A stretch of DNA of 10,253 bases from Labilibaculum sp032125735 (lineage in GTDB: Bacteria > Bacteroidota > Bacteroidia > Bacteroidales > Marinifilaceae), in NCBI GenBank assembly GCA_032125735.1, contig JAQBBZ010000126.1:1-10253 (forward strand). The letters run 5' to 3'. The translations under genes were made by a program, and so were the position numbers. Position 1 is the first letter of the stretch. Every line of letters starts with the position of its first letter. Below the pieces are notes generated by a model that saw nothing but the letters and a program-made list of their open reading frames with translations, was not told the DNA's origin and searched no databases. Below, piece after piece: positions 1 through 5,475 of the stretch.

Positions 1-799
1 CCTTTTTAATTTCACTTTCCGGATACGATAATCCTTCACGGGAGATGGTTGTATTGGTGGCAACAATTCCGTCAATCGCAGTTTCCTGAACAATTTCGAT
101 AATATCATCCAGTTGTGAATTGTTTACATCGGGAGCAATCTTTAAAAGTACAGGTTTGGTTTTTGATTTACTTCTGTTCAAATCCATAATTTCATTCAAG
201 AGCTTTTTTAAAGGCTCTTTCCCTTGTAGTTCTCTCAGGTTAGGCGTGTTGGGAGAACTTACATTCACCACAAAATAATCTACATAAGGATACAAAGCAT
301 TAAAACACTTTAAGTAATCATCAGTAGCTTCTTCGTTAGGTGTATTTTTATTTTTACCGATATTTCCACCAATTATTACATGGGTTCTTTTTAAACGTAA
401 TCGTTTAACAGCCTCTTCAACGCCTTCATTATTAAAGCCCATGCGGTTCACCAATGCTTTATCATTAACAAAACGAAACAAACGAGGTTTTGGATTTCCA
501 GGTTGTGCTTTTGGTGTAAGAGTGCCAATTTCGATGAAACCAAAGCCCATACTTCCTAAAAAGTCAAAAGCTTCAGCATTTTTATCCAATCCAGCTGCTA
601 AACCAACCGGGTTTGGAAATTTTAAGCCAAAAAGTTCTCTTTCTAATGATGAATCTTTAACTCTAAACTGAGCAGAAACTAAAGTCCGAACAATTTTCGA
701 CTTCTGAAATAGCTTAAAACAAGTAAAAGTGAATCGGTGAATAGTTTCAGGATCGAACTGAATTAAAAGTGGACGTATAAATAATCGGTATAAACTCAT
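1..799 (-). CDS. pyrD: Dihydroorotate dehydrogenase (quinone), class 2; C-terminus beyond window
   Basis: Oxidises dihydroorotate to orotate in pyrimidine synthesis, using FMN and passing electrons to the membrane quinone pool. I translated the minus strand by hand: 266 codons are visible from an ATG at 799-797, and the frame is still open at base 1. Class 2 signs are the N-terminal extension with a hydrophobic start (MSLYRLFIRPLL), VGLAAGLDKN (about 65-74), EIGTLTPKAQPGNPKPR (90-106), NRMGFNN (118-124), VVNVSSPNTPNLREL (177-191) with the second Ser (about 182) as the catalytic base of class 2 enzymes, LLKIAPD (218-224) and ATNTT (247-251). The family is about 340 residues, so some 75 C-terminal residues, including the last FMN phosphate-binding loop, lie outside. 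It is divergent from the genes on the right and unrelated to the pigment operon. Identity is very secure. Confidence 0.96.
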   Translation of the reverse strand, partial: MSLYRLFIRPLLIQFDPETIHRFTFTCFKLFQKSKIVRTLVSAQFRVKDSSLERELFGLKFPNPVGLAAGLDKNAEAFDFLGSMGFGFIEIGTLTPKAQPGNPKPRLFRFVNDKALVNRMGFNNEGVEEAVKRLRLKRTHVIIGGNIGKNKNTPNEEATDDYLKCFNALYPYVDYFVVNVSSPNTPNLRELQGKEPLKKLLNEIMDLNRSKSKTKPVLLKIAPDVNNSQLDDIIEIVQETAIDGIVATNTTISREGLSYPESEIKK

Positions 800-817
800 T
801 TTTCATCATATTTTATG

Positions 818-825
818 CAAAGATA
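818..825 (-). promoter_or_regulatory. Bacteroidota-type -7 promoter element for pyrD
   Basis: Read on the minus strand, this is TATCTTTG, an exact match to the TAnnTTTG -7 consensus of the primary sigma factor in Bacteroidota. It lies 18 bases before the pyrD ATG, so the predicted 5' leader is only about 10-12 bases. The upstream -33 zone is T-rich but has no clear TTTG. This is inferred from the motif alone. Confidence 0.55.
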
Positions 826-954
826 AAAGGATTATTAAAATAAAAAGAGTTTTGAGTCTTATTATATTTCTGTAATCAAAAAATGATTGATGTTCTTTTT
901 AGTTGTAAAGACACAGGCATTATCAATATAAGTTTTATTTTATGATTATTTTAT

Positions 955-962
955 TAGTTTTG
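955..962 (+). promoter_or_regulatory. Possible promoter -7 element upstream of the two-helix membrane protein
   Basis: TAGTTTTG fits TAnnTTTG, with a TTTT stretch at 933-936 about 18 bases upstream in place of the -33 TTTG. Transcription would begin near 968-970, giving a leader of about 70 bases before the ATG at 1039. The surrounding DNA is very AT-rich, so a chance match is possible. Confidence 0.38.
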
Positions 963-1038
963 TAGTCGTTTTGAAAATTTCCCTTGTAATAGGGAGTTAA
1001 TAAAGTTAGAAAAAGCAGTAAGGATTTACAGAAATAAG

Positions 1039-1440
1039 ATGATTAAAAATGATTTTGAAAGCTGGTTGAAATCATCCGCGGGTAAATTTGTAGAGATCTA
1101 TACGAAAGGTCATTCCACAGAAAGAATGAAGAATTTCCTTAAGGTATTACGTGTATTATTCGGACTGATTGCTATAAGTTGCATGCTAGTATTGCTAAGC
1201 GAGAATTTTATGGATGTTGGAGAGGTAATAGGAACAGATTTAGGGATGGTAAGTATTCAGCAAATTGTCTCTCAAAGTCCGGGTTTATTTAATCTGTTGC
1301 TATGGCTTTCTACCTTGTTTTCATTACTAAGTTTATGGACAATGAAGATGCTTCGGCTTAGTCGAAAGCATATCGCAGAATTTTACTACTTTTGGGATAA
1401 GCATATTGAATCTGGCAGAAAATTATTAAAAGAAAACTAG
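1039..1440 (+). CDS. Hypothetical two-helix membrane protein
   Basis: I do not recognise a family for this 133-residue protein. It has an amphipathic, charged N-terminus (1-34), a first predicted membrane helix at about 35-53, a short loop with acidic residues (54-72), a second helix at about 82-100, and a basic C-terminal tail (103-133, rich in K, R and H). Both ends are basic, which suggests that they stay in the cytoplasm with the short loop outside. There is no signal peptide cleavage site and no catalytic motif. The start is the first ATG after a possible promoter at 955-962, with only a weak AAGGA-like sequence upstream. It is followed after 89 bases by the small cysteine protein gene, and the two could share a transcript. 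Coding is supported by the clean membrane topology; function is unknown. Confidence 0.72.
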   Translation: MIKNDFESWLKSSAGKFVEIYTKGHSTERMKNFLKVLRVLFGLIAISCMLVLLSENFMDVGEVIGTDLGMVSIQQIVSQSPGLFNLLLWLSTLFSLLSLWTMKMLRLSRKHIAEFYYFWDKHIESGRKLLKEN

Positions 1441-1529
1441 TAATTAATTCCAAGAAATAAGATAGTTGTAAACTGCTGCAATATTGTATTTTACACTTTT
1501 GGTAAGTTGTAAATAGTCAAAAATAAACT

Positions 1530-1826
1530 ATGAATACATTAAAGGAAATCCGTTTAAATCAGTTTCAGCTTAATATTTTATTAGACGAAGAGGAGAAGGA
1601 AGCCTACCGTTATATCGTACAGGAGGGCACCTATTGCGTCCATTGTAAAGATGTATGCATCGAGGGAGTAGAGGTGAGGGAAAATATCCTTAATGATATG
1701 AATGATATTTTAATTAAAGGAGTTTGTAAAAAGTGTGAAGGATACGTTAGTCGTTTTATTGAATATGGAGAGTTCGGAGATTTTGTTGAACGAGCAAACT
1801 CATTTCGAAAGGCAATAGGAGAATAA
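1530..1826 (+). CDS. Small four-cysteine (zinc-ribbon-like) hypothetical protein
   Basis: A 98-residue soluble acidic protein of unknown function. It carries two CxxC pairs, C36-VH-C39 and C66-KK-C69, separated by 26 residues, plus a lone C43. This spacing would suit a single zinc site of the zinc-ribbon or treble-clef kind. The N-terminal part (1-33) is charged and predicted helical, and the C-terminal part (72-98) holds aromatic and charged residues (RFIEYGEFGDF). No DNA-binding or enzymatic family is recognised. The ATG at 1530 follows an A-rich stretch, normal for this phylum. A strong intrinsic terminator 52 bases after the stop shows that transcription ends here, which supports a real gene. 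Metal binding is inferred from the cysteines only. Confidence 0.75.
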   Translation: MNTLKEIRLNQFQLNILLDEEEKEAYRYIVQEGTYCVHCKDVCIEGVEVRENILNDMNDILIKGVCKKCEGYVSRFIEYGEFGDFVERANSFRKAIGE

Positions 1827-1877
1827 TAGCATGATCGAATAAACTTTTAGTTTGTCGATATTAAAATAAAATATTAG

Positions 1878-1916
1878 TCCAGAGAAGTTTTAAACACTTG
1901 TCTGGATTTTTTTTTT
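1878..1916 (+). terminator. Strong rho-independent terminator
   Basis: A 10-base stem (TCCAGAGAAG at 1878-1887 against CTTGTCTGGA at 1897-1906) has one internal mismatch and a 9-base loop, and runs directly into ten consecutive T (1907-1916). It ends transcription of the small cysteine protein gene and probably of the membrane protein gene before it. Confidence 0.9.
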
Positions 1917-2212
1917 GATGTCTTTTATAAGGCATATCTGAACCGACATTTTATTAAAATAGATAGAATTATATTTGCACCTTCAAAAATTACACATCTT
2001 GATCAGCGAAGTCAATCACTGTGAGTAAAATAGAGTGGATTTAGACGATAAGTGTGCTAAAAGGATTTGTTAATTGCATTCTGCGCTTATTGAGTTATAT
2101 AGCGTGAAATTATAAACACATTTAAAAGAATAGGAAAAAAGACCAGCCAAAAATGCTTGGTTTATATGAAAAAATGCTTTGTTTTGTAGCATTAAATTTA
2201 AAAACCATTATC
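1917..2212 (+). other. Gene-free stretch with promoter and long leader
   Basis: Between the terminator and the TPR protein gene I see no convincing protein gene. The stretch holds a good promoter motif (1970-1977) and then a leader of about 170-230 bases. Within the leader, ATAAGTGT (near 2049-2056) can pair with GCGCTTAT (near 2083-2090), including two G-U pairs. Further on, AATGCT (about 2173-2178) and AGCATT (about 2188-2193) form a six-base inverted repeat. No known riboswitch or RNA gene was recognised. Confidence 0.4.
1970..1977 (+). promoter_or_regulatory. Promoter -7 element for the TPR protein gene
   Basis: TATATTTG is an exact TAnnTTTG match, followed by CACC and a probable start of transcription near 1983-1985. 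It lies just after the strong terminator at 1878-1916, where a new transcription unit must begin. The -33 region has a TTTTATT stretch around 1949-1955 but no exact TTTG. Confidence 0.55.
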
Positions 2213-2728
2213 ATGATAAGAAAATATGTGCGGTTGATAATTGCAGGAATCCTATTTTTAGGATCCATCTTTCTTTTTGTTCTGGCCTTAGTTGGCTCTG
2301 GCATATTAGCAGTTCTTGTTTCCGGAATTTTTGTTCTATTTCATTTCAAAAACGAAATGAATTTAATTGCCTTTTATTTTGTGAGGAAAAATAAGTTTGA
2401 AGCTTCAGGAAAGGTGTTGGGGAGAGTAAAAAATCCCGAAAACATGATTAAGGGTCAGGAAGCATATTACTATTATCTTTCGGGCTTAGTTGGAGCACAA
2501 AAGCAAAATAACGCACAGGCTGAAAAGAATTTTAAAAAAGCCTTGGATACCGGTCTTCGATTGAAAACAGATCAAGCAGTTGCTAAATTGAATTTGTCTG
2601 GAATTGCTCTTTCGAAGCGCAACAAGAATCTGGCATTACATTATTTGCAGGAAGCTAAAAAATTGGACAAGCAAAAAATGTTAACAGCGCAAATCAGAGA
2701 AATAGAAGGAATGATGAAACGCGTTTAA
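2213..2728 (+). CDS. Membrane-anchored tetratricopeptide-repeat protein
   Basis: A 171-residue protein with two adjacent predicted membrane helices (about 7-23 and 25-44) and a basic soluble domain. The soluble part contains two TPR-like helix pairs, at about 83-116 (EAYYYYLSGL...AEKNFKKALD) and 122-152 (AVAKLNLSGI...ALHYLQEAKKLD), with the typical small-residue and A/Y/L spacing. TPRs bind protein partners, so a scaffold role at the inner membrane is likely, but the partner is unknown. The frame is open further upstream with another ATG at 2153, which would add 20 residues (191 in all). I prefer 2213 because it places MIRKYVR directly before the first membrane helix, while the added residues look unlike a normal N-terminus. 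Neither start has a good ribosome binding site. The gene forms its own unit between a promoter at 1970 and a hairpin at 2785-2814. Confidence 0.8.
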   Translation: MIRKYVRLIIAGILFLGSIFLFVLALVGSGILAVLVSGIFVLFHFKNEMNLIAFYFVRKNKFEASGKVLGRVKNPENMIKGQEAYYYYLSGLVGAQKQNNAQAEKNFKKALDTGLRLKTDQAVAKLNLSGIALSKRNKNLALHYLQEAKKLDKQKMLTAQIREIEGMMKRV

Positions 2729-2755
2729 TTCATTATCCTTAACTATTAAATACGA

Positions 2756-2771
2756 AGCCATTGAAATGGCT
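2756..2771 (+). other. Small hairpin after the TPR gene
   Basis: AGCCAT and ATGGCT form a perfect six-base stem with a TGAA loop, 28 bases after the TPR protein's stop codon. There is no T run after it, so it is more likely an mRNA end structure than a terminator. Confidence 0.4.
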
Positions 2772-2784
2772 ATAAGCGATCTAG

Positions 2785-2814
2785 ACCTGATAAGTGTTAA
2801 AACTTGTCAGGTTT
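2785..2814 (+). terminator. Probable intrinsic terminator of the TPR gene
   Basis: ACCTGATAAGT (2785-2795) pairs with ACTTGTCAGGT (2802-2812) over 11 bases with a single G-U wobble and a six-base loop. Only three T follow before an AATTAA stretch, so termination may be partial and could allow read-through into the small membrane protein gene that starts 16 bases later. Confidence 0.65.
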
Positions 2815-2829
2815 AATTAAATAAGAACT

Positions 2830-3018
2830 ATGCATTTGGCTATTTTTTGTTTGTTGGGAGGAGCATTACGATATGTTTTTCAGTTGTTGCGTAGTTTGAT
2901 TAAAGGAACGGAAAGGCCTTTATATCAAGCGACATGCAAACATTCAGGTAATGCTTGGTTGGGCCTAATTGTAATATTCCCAATATTAATTCTGTTTTTT
3001 TTAATTACTAATTGGTAA
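2830..3018 (+). CDS. Small hypothetical membrane protein (62 residues)
   Basis: A short open frame whose product has two hydrophobic segments, at about 2-20 and 43-60, joined by a polar basic linker with Arg, Lys and His (21-41). This regular small-membrane-protein pattern supports coding. No family is recognised. The ATG at 2830 follows AATAAGAACT, without a clear ribosome binding site. It begins only 17 bases after the hairpin of the TPR gene and no separate promoter motif is evident, so expression would depend on read-through or an unseen promoter. It converges with the prolyl isomerase gene, whose stop lies 57 bases downstream. It could be a chance frame in AT-rich DNA. Confidence 0.5.
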   Translation: MHLAIFCLLGGALRYVFQLLRSLIKGTERPLYQATCKHSGNAWLGLIVIFPILILFFLITNW

Positions 3019-3075
3019 TGTGTTTTATGAGAAGTGACACTCTTAAATACTTTGCAATTGAAGCCAGTTGTGGTT

Positions 3076-3465
3076 CTATAACACCTTAGTCAGTAGAATA
3101 TCGAAAATAAGGACTGATCCTCCAGGAATGGAGCCATAGTCGGTATTACCATATGCCAAATGAGCAGGAATTAATAGAATTCCCTCACCACCTTCTTTAA
3201 AATGCTGGATTCCTTCTTTCCAGCCCTCAATAACAACCGATAGATTAATCTCTAAGCTTTCGCTTTGATCGAAAATTATGCCATTAGTTAAATAGCCAAT
3301 GTAGCTAATCATGATATTTGAATCGCAAGTCGGGTTAACACCTTCACCTTCCTCGCAGATAATGTAGTATAAGCCCGTGTCACTTCTTTGAGCTTCTAAT
3401 TTGTTTTTAGCAATATAAGCCTTGATTTCTTCTTCGTTCTTATTTCTGAAATTAGGTTTTTTCAT
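3076..3465 (-). CDS. FKBP-type peptidyl-prolyl cis-trans isomerase
   Basis: Catalyses cis-trans isomerisation of peptide bonds before proline and assists folding. The 129-residue product has a short charged helical N-terminus (1-28) and one FKBP domain (about 30-129). The FKBP12 pocket residues can be matched: Y55 (ISYIGYL), F65-D66 (IIFDQS), V78-I79 and W82 (VVIEGWKEG), Y105 (IPAHLAYGN) and F121 (LIFDILL). IPGGSVLIFDI is the usual C-terminal strand. No signal peptide or lipobox is visible, so it is probably cytoplasmic, unlike the many exported FKBPs of this phylum. The frame can be extended to a GTG at 3492, but that codon overlaps a promoter-like motif, so I chose the ATG at 3465-3463. It is a single-gene unit facing away from the pigment operon. 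Confidence 0.9.
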   Translation of the reverse strand: MKKPNFRNKNEEEIKAYIAKNKLEAQRSDTGLYYIICEEGEGVNPTCDSNIMISYIGYLTNGIIFDQSESLEINLSVVIEGWKEGIQHFKEGGEGILLIPAHLAYGNTDYGSIPGGSVLIFDILLTKVL

Positions 3466-3491
3466 CCTGTTGAGAATTGTATAAGTGGACA

Positions 3492-3499
3492 CAAAAATA
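3492..3499 (-). promoter_or_regulatory. Possible promoter -7 element for the FKBP gene
   Basis: On the minus strand this reads TATTTTTG, matching TAnnTTTG, with TTTG at 3526-3523 further upstream (spacing of 23 bases, somewhat long). Transcription would begin near 3485, about 20 bases before the ATG at 3465. This argues against the alternative GTG start at 3492. Confidence 0.42.
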
Positions 3500-3641
3500 T
3501 GAAATTTAAGGAAATGTTATTGCAAATTCAAGAATTGAAGAAAAGATGGATTGGGATATAATATCTTACCCAATTAAGCTTCAGAATTTTAGTGCCTCTT
3601 TATTTAATAAAGTTAGAATAAACCTCCAAATTATATTTTCG

Positions 3642-3673
3642 CTCTTACAAAATTGTGTTTGTGGCCGTAAGAG
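3642..3673. repeat. Inverted repeat CTCTTAC/GTAAGAG
   Basis: CTCTTAC (3642-3648) and GTAAGAG (3667-3673) are perfect reverse complements, 18 bases apart. CAAA (3648-3651) and TTTG (3658-3661) inside the spacer could extend the stem with a 3' bulge. No T run follows. It lies about 100 bases before the operon promoter. Confidence 0.45.
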
Positions 3674-3687
3674 TCAGAATTTCAGAC
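3673..3687. promoter_or_regulatory. Possible operator: 15-base palindrome upstream of the pigment operon
   Basis: GTCAGAATTTCAGAC is an odd-length palindrome with six of seven base pairs symmetric about the central T, the mismatch being at the fourth position of each arm. Its size suits a dimeric regulator. The left part, TCAGAATTT, also occurs at 3581-3589. No regulator gene is in the window and the assignment is by symmetry only. Confidence 0.35.
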
Positions 3688-3722
3688 TGTATTTTAAACT
3701 ACTTGAGTTTTCTTTGTTTTTA

Positions 3723-3740
3723 TGAGTTTTTAGTAACTCA
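3723..3740. repeat. Inverted repeat TGAGTT/AACTCA near the operon promoter
   Basis: TGAGTT (3723-3728) and AACTCA (3735-3740) are perfect reverse complements with a six-base spacer. A second TGAGTTTT sits 19 bases upstream at 3704-3711. The repeat falls about 40-60 bases before the predicted transcription start, where an activator could bind. Confidence 0.35.
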
Positions 3741-3767
3741 AAAGACCTTTATTTATTGTTTCGTTTG

Positions 3768-3775
3768 TATCTTTG
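3768..3775 (+). promoter_or_regulatory. Promoter -7 element of the pigment operon
   Basis: TATCTTTG, followed by CCGCG, is an exact TAnnTTTG match and the same octamer as before pyrD. Transcription would start near 3781-3783, about 85 bases before the thioesterase ATG. The -33 zone has TTTA at 3748-3751 but not TTTG. No other convincing promoter was seen between here and the window end. Confidence 0.58.
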
Positions 3776-3866
3776 CCGCGCTTTTAATAGCATTTACATT
3801 GTACTATATTATGAGATTTTGGTTTTATCTATAACTTGAATTATAGTATTAAAAAGATTAAAAATA

Positions 3867-4286
3867 ATGAGTTTGGTCGTTCAAAAAACAATAAATATAC
3901 GTTTTAGTGAGGTTGATTCAATGGGAGTTGTTTGGCATGGCAGTTATGTCAAATTTTTGGAAGACGGACGCGAATGTTTTGGAGATAGATTTGGTTTGGG
4001 GTATCTGGATGTAGCTGCAAAAGGATTATTTATTCCTATTGTGGATATGAAATTGAGTTATAAAAAATCCGCAAAGTATGGGGATAAATTGGTTATTGAA
4101 ACCAAATTTATAAGTTCATTAGCAGCTAAACTAGTTTTCGAATATACAATATATCGAGAAGCCGATATGGCGGTGTTAGTAAAAGCTCAAACCACACAAG
4201 TTTTTACTGATAAGGAAGGCCAATTGTTATTGTGTTGTCCTGATTTTTATAATGATTGGAAAATTTCGGTTGGAATTTCGGAATAA
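3867..4286 (+). CDS. Acyl-CoA/acyl-ACP thioesterase, 4-hydroxybenzoyl-CoA thioesterase (hotdog) family
   Basis: Hydrolyses thioesters of acyl-CoA or acyl-ACP. The 139-residue length is normal for a single-hotdog 4HBT/YbgC protein. The signature is at 13-32: FSEVDSMGVVWHGSYVKFLE, with D17 in the position of the catalytic aspartate of the 4HBT family, H24, and Y27 in the turn before the long central helix. The rest gives the hotdog strands (KLSYKKSAKYGDKLVIETK at about 62-80, LVFEYTIYR, VLVKAQTTQVFTD). It has no signal peptide and is cytoplasmic. As first gene of the pigment operon it probably edits or releases acyl chains, and such thioesterases recur in aryl polyene and flexirubin clusters. 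It is separated from the next gene by 64 bases, the widest gap in the operon, in which I found no promoter motif. Exact substrate unknown. Confidence 0.88.
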   Translation: MSLVVQKTINIRFSEVDSMGVVWHGSYVKFLEDGRECFGDRFGLGYLDVAAKGLFIPIVDMKLSYKKSAKYGDKLVIETKFISSLAAKLVFEYTIYREADMAVLVKAQTTQVFTDKEGQLLLCCPDFYNDWKISVGISE

Positions 4287-4350
4287 AAATTACACACTTT
4301 ACTTATAGCTTAGGTTCTTTTTAGTTGGCTTAAGCAAATTTAAAAATTGA

Positions 4351-5469
4351 ATGAATAAAGTCTTTGTAGCGGGAAGTAACATTATAAGTTCATTAGGTTT
4401 TACTTCAAATGAAAATTTCAGTAGTGTATTAGATGGACATTCAGGATTACGTTATCATACTGAAGGTGCGATTCATCCAATTTCATATTTAAACAGATCC
4501 TTATTTAATGAGCATTGCTTAAATGAGAAAATAGACGTGGAATTATCTCTTTTTGAGAAATTGTGTATTCTTTCAATAAAGGATGCTGTTTCTAAAACAA
4601 AAGTTGATATTAAAACAGAGGATTGTTTGTTGATTCTTGCCACAACAAAAGGAAATGTTGGGTTTCTTGAGGAAGTAAACGAAAGAACTCAAGACATTCA
4701 TTTGTGGGAGAGTGCTAAGAAAATTGGGGAATATTTTGGAGCTGTAAACCGTCCTGTACTTGTTTCAAATGCTTGTGTTTCCAGTGTTTTAGCTCAGGTG
4801 ATGGCAGTAAGATTATTGAAGGCGGAAAAGTACAAACATGTGATTGTTTGCGGAGCTGATTTGATCTCTGAGTTTGTGTTGTCAGGTTTTAATTCTTTTA
4901 AAGCACTAAGTAACAATTCATGCACACCATTTGATCTAAACAGAGATGGTCTTTCTTTAGGCGAAGGTGCTGGAACTCTTGTATTAACGACCGATTCCAC
5001 ACAAGCAATTTTTAATGGAGCTTCATGCGTTGCAGGAGCTTCTTCCAACGATGCAAATCATATCTCCGGGCCTTCGCGCACGGGTGATGGACTGGCAAAT
5101 GCCATTACATCTACTTTGAATCAAGCACAAATTAAACCAGAATTTATTTCAGCGCACGGTACTGCAACAATGTACAACGATGAAATGGAATCGAAAGCAA
5201 TAAATTTAGCTCAACTAAATGATGTGCCGGTTAATAGTTTGAAAGGTTTTTTTGGGCATACTCTTGGTGCCGCAGGAATTATTGAGACAATAATAACTCT
5301 CTGTGCTATGAATGAATCAAAAGCTGTAGGAACAAAAGGATTTATCAATTATGGTGTGTCCGAACAAATTAATTTAGTGACAAGAACAGAGGATTTCAAC
5401 TTCAATTCATTTCTGAAAATTGCTTCAGGGTTTGGCGGTTGTAATGCTGCAATTCTTTATTCAAAATAA
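4351..5469 (+). CDS. Beta-ketoacyl-ACP synthase with complete active site (first ketosynthase)
   Basis: A 372-residue FabF/FabB-type condensing enzyme that would extend an ACP-bound chain by decarboxylative condensation with malonyl-ACP. All three catalytic residues are visible: C142 in SNACVSS, H269 in SAHGTATMYND and H303 in GFFGHTLGAAG, preceded by K298. Other family marks are TPFDLNRDGLSLGEGAG (192-208) and the C-terminal ASGFGGCNAA (358-367). It is shorter than the about 410 residues of housekeeping FabF and has diverged in the N-terminal half (the motif after the first strand is VAGSNIISSLG). That, with its place beside a cysteine-less partner and an ACP, points to a pigment-specific synthase rather than fatty acid synthesis. 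The stop lies six bases before the next ATG. Which chain length it handles cannot be read from sequence. Confidence 0.93.
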   Translation: MNKVFVAGSNIISSLGFTSNENFSSVLDGHSGLRYHTEGAIHPISYLNRSLFNEHCLNEKIDVELSLFEKLCILSIKDAVSKTKVDIKTEDCLLILATTKGNVGFLEEVNERTQDIHLWESAKKIGEYFGAVNRPVLVSNACVSSVLAQVMAVRLLKAEKYKHVIVCGADLISEFVLSGFNSFKALSNNSCTPFDLNRDGLSLGEGAGTLVLTTDSTQAIFNGASCVAGASSNDANHISGPSRTGDGLANAITSTLNQAQIKPEFISAHGTATMYNDEMESKAINLAQLNDVPVNSLKGFFGHTLGAAGIIETIITLCAMNESKAVGTKGFINYGVSEQINLVTRTEDFNFNSFLKIASGFGGCNAAILYSK

Positions 5470-5475
5470 TAGGCT

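Larger units (their letters stand above)
3500..3866. other. Gene-free regulatory stretch before the pigment operon
   Basis: No protein gene is supported here. The stretch lies between the leftward FKBP gene and the rightward pigment operon, so it must hold both promoters. It contains an AT-rich dyad (TTGGG 3551-3555 / CCCAA 3569-3573), TCAGAATTTTAG at 3581-3592 recurring as TCAGAATTTCAG at 3674-3685, a seven-base inverted repeat at 3642-3673, a 15-base palindrome at 3673-3687, TGAGTTTT twice (3704-3711 and 3723-3730), and an inverted repeat at 3723-3740. A leader of about 85 bases (3782-3866) follows the promoter. Confidence 0.5.

Noticed and set aside
441..671. Open frame of 76 codons on the plus strand
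   Set aside because: It is antisense to pyrD, whose minus-strand translation shows unmistakable conserved motifs across the same bases.
901..1513. AGTTGTAAA present three times (901-909, 1464-1472, 1505-1513) upstream of the two small genes
   Set aside because: Nine-base AT-rich words recur by chance in such sequence, spacing to the genes is not constant and no symmetry is present.
2122..2394. Minus-strand frame at 2122-2304 and a second plus-strand frame at 2179-2394
   Set aside because: Both are shadows of the TPR membrane protein gene; their products show no coherent domain or topology.
3048..3068. Possible hairpin CAATTG/CAGTTG between the converging small membrane protein and FKBP genes
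   Set aside because: Short stem with a wobble pair and no T run on either strand, so not supported as a shared terminator.
3551..3573. AT-rich dyad TTGGG/CCCAA with GATATAATATC inside, looked at as a terminator or operator
   Set aside because: No T run, no gene ending here, and AT-rich palindromes are frequent in this composition.
4328..4335. GCTTAAGC palindrome in the gap between the thioesterase and first ketosynthase
   Set aside because: Eight-base palindrome alone is weak; no promoter motif lies beside it and the gap is short.
4794..5048. Minus-strand open frame inside the first ketosynthase gene
   Set aside because: Antisense to conserved ketosynthase motifs; composition reflects the coding strand.
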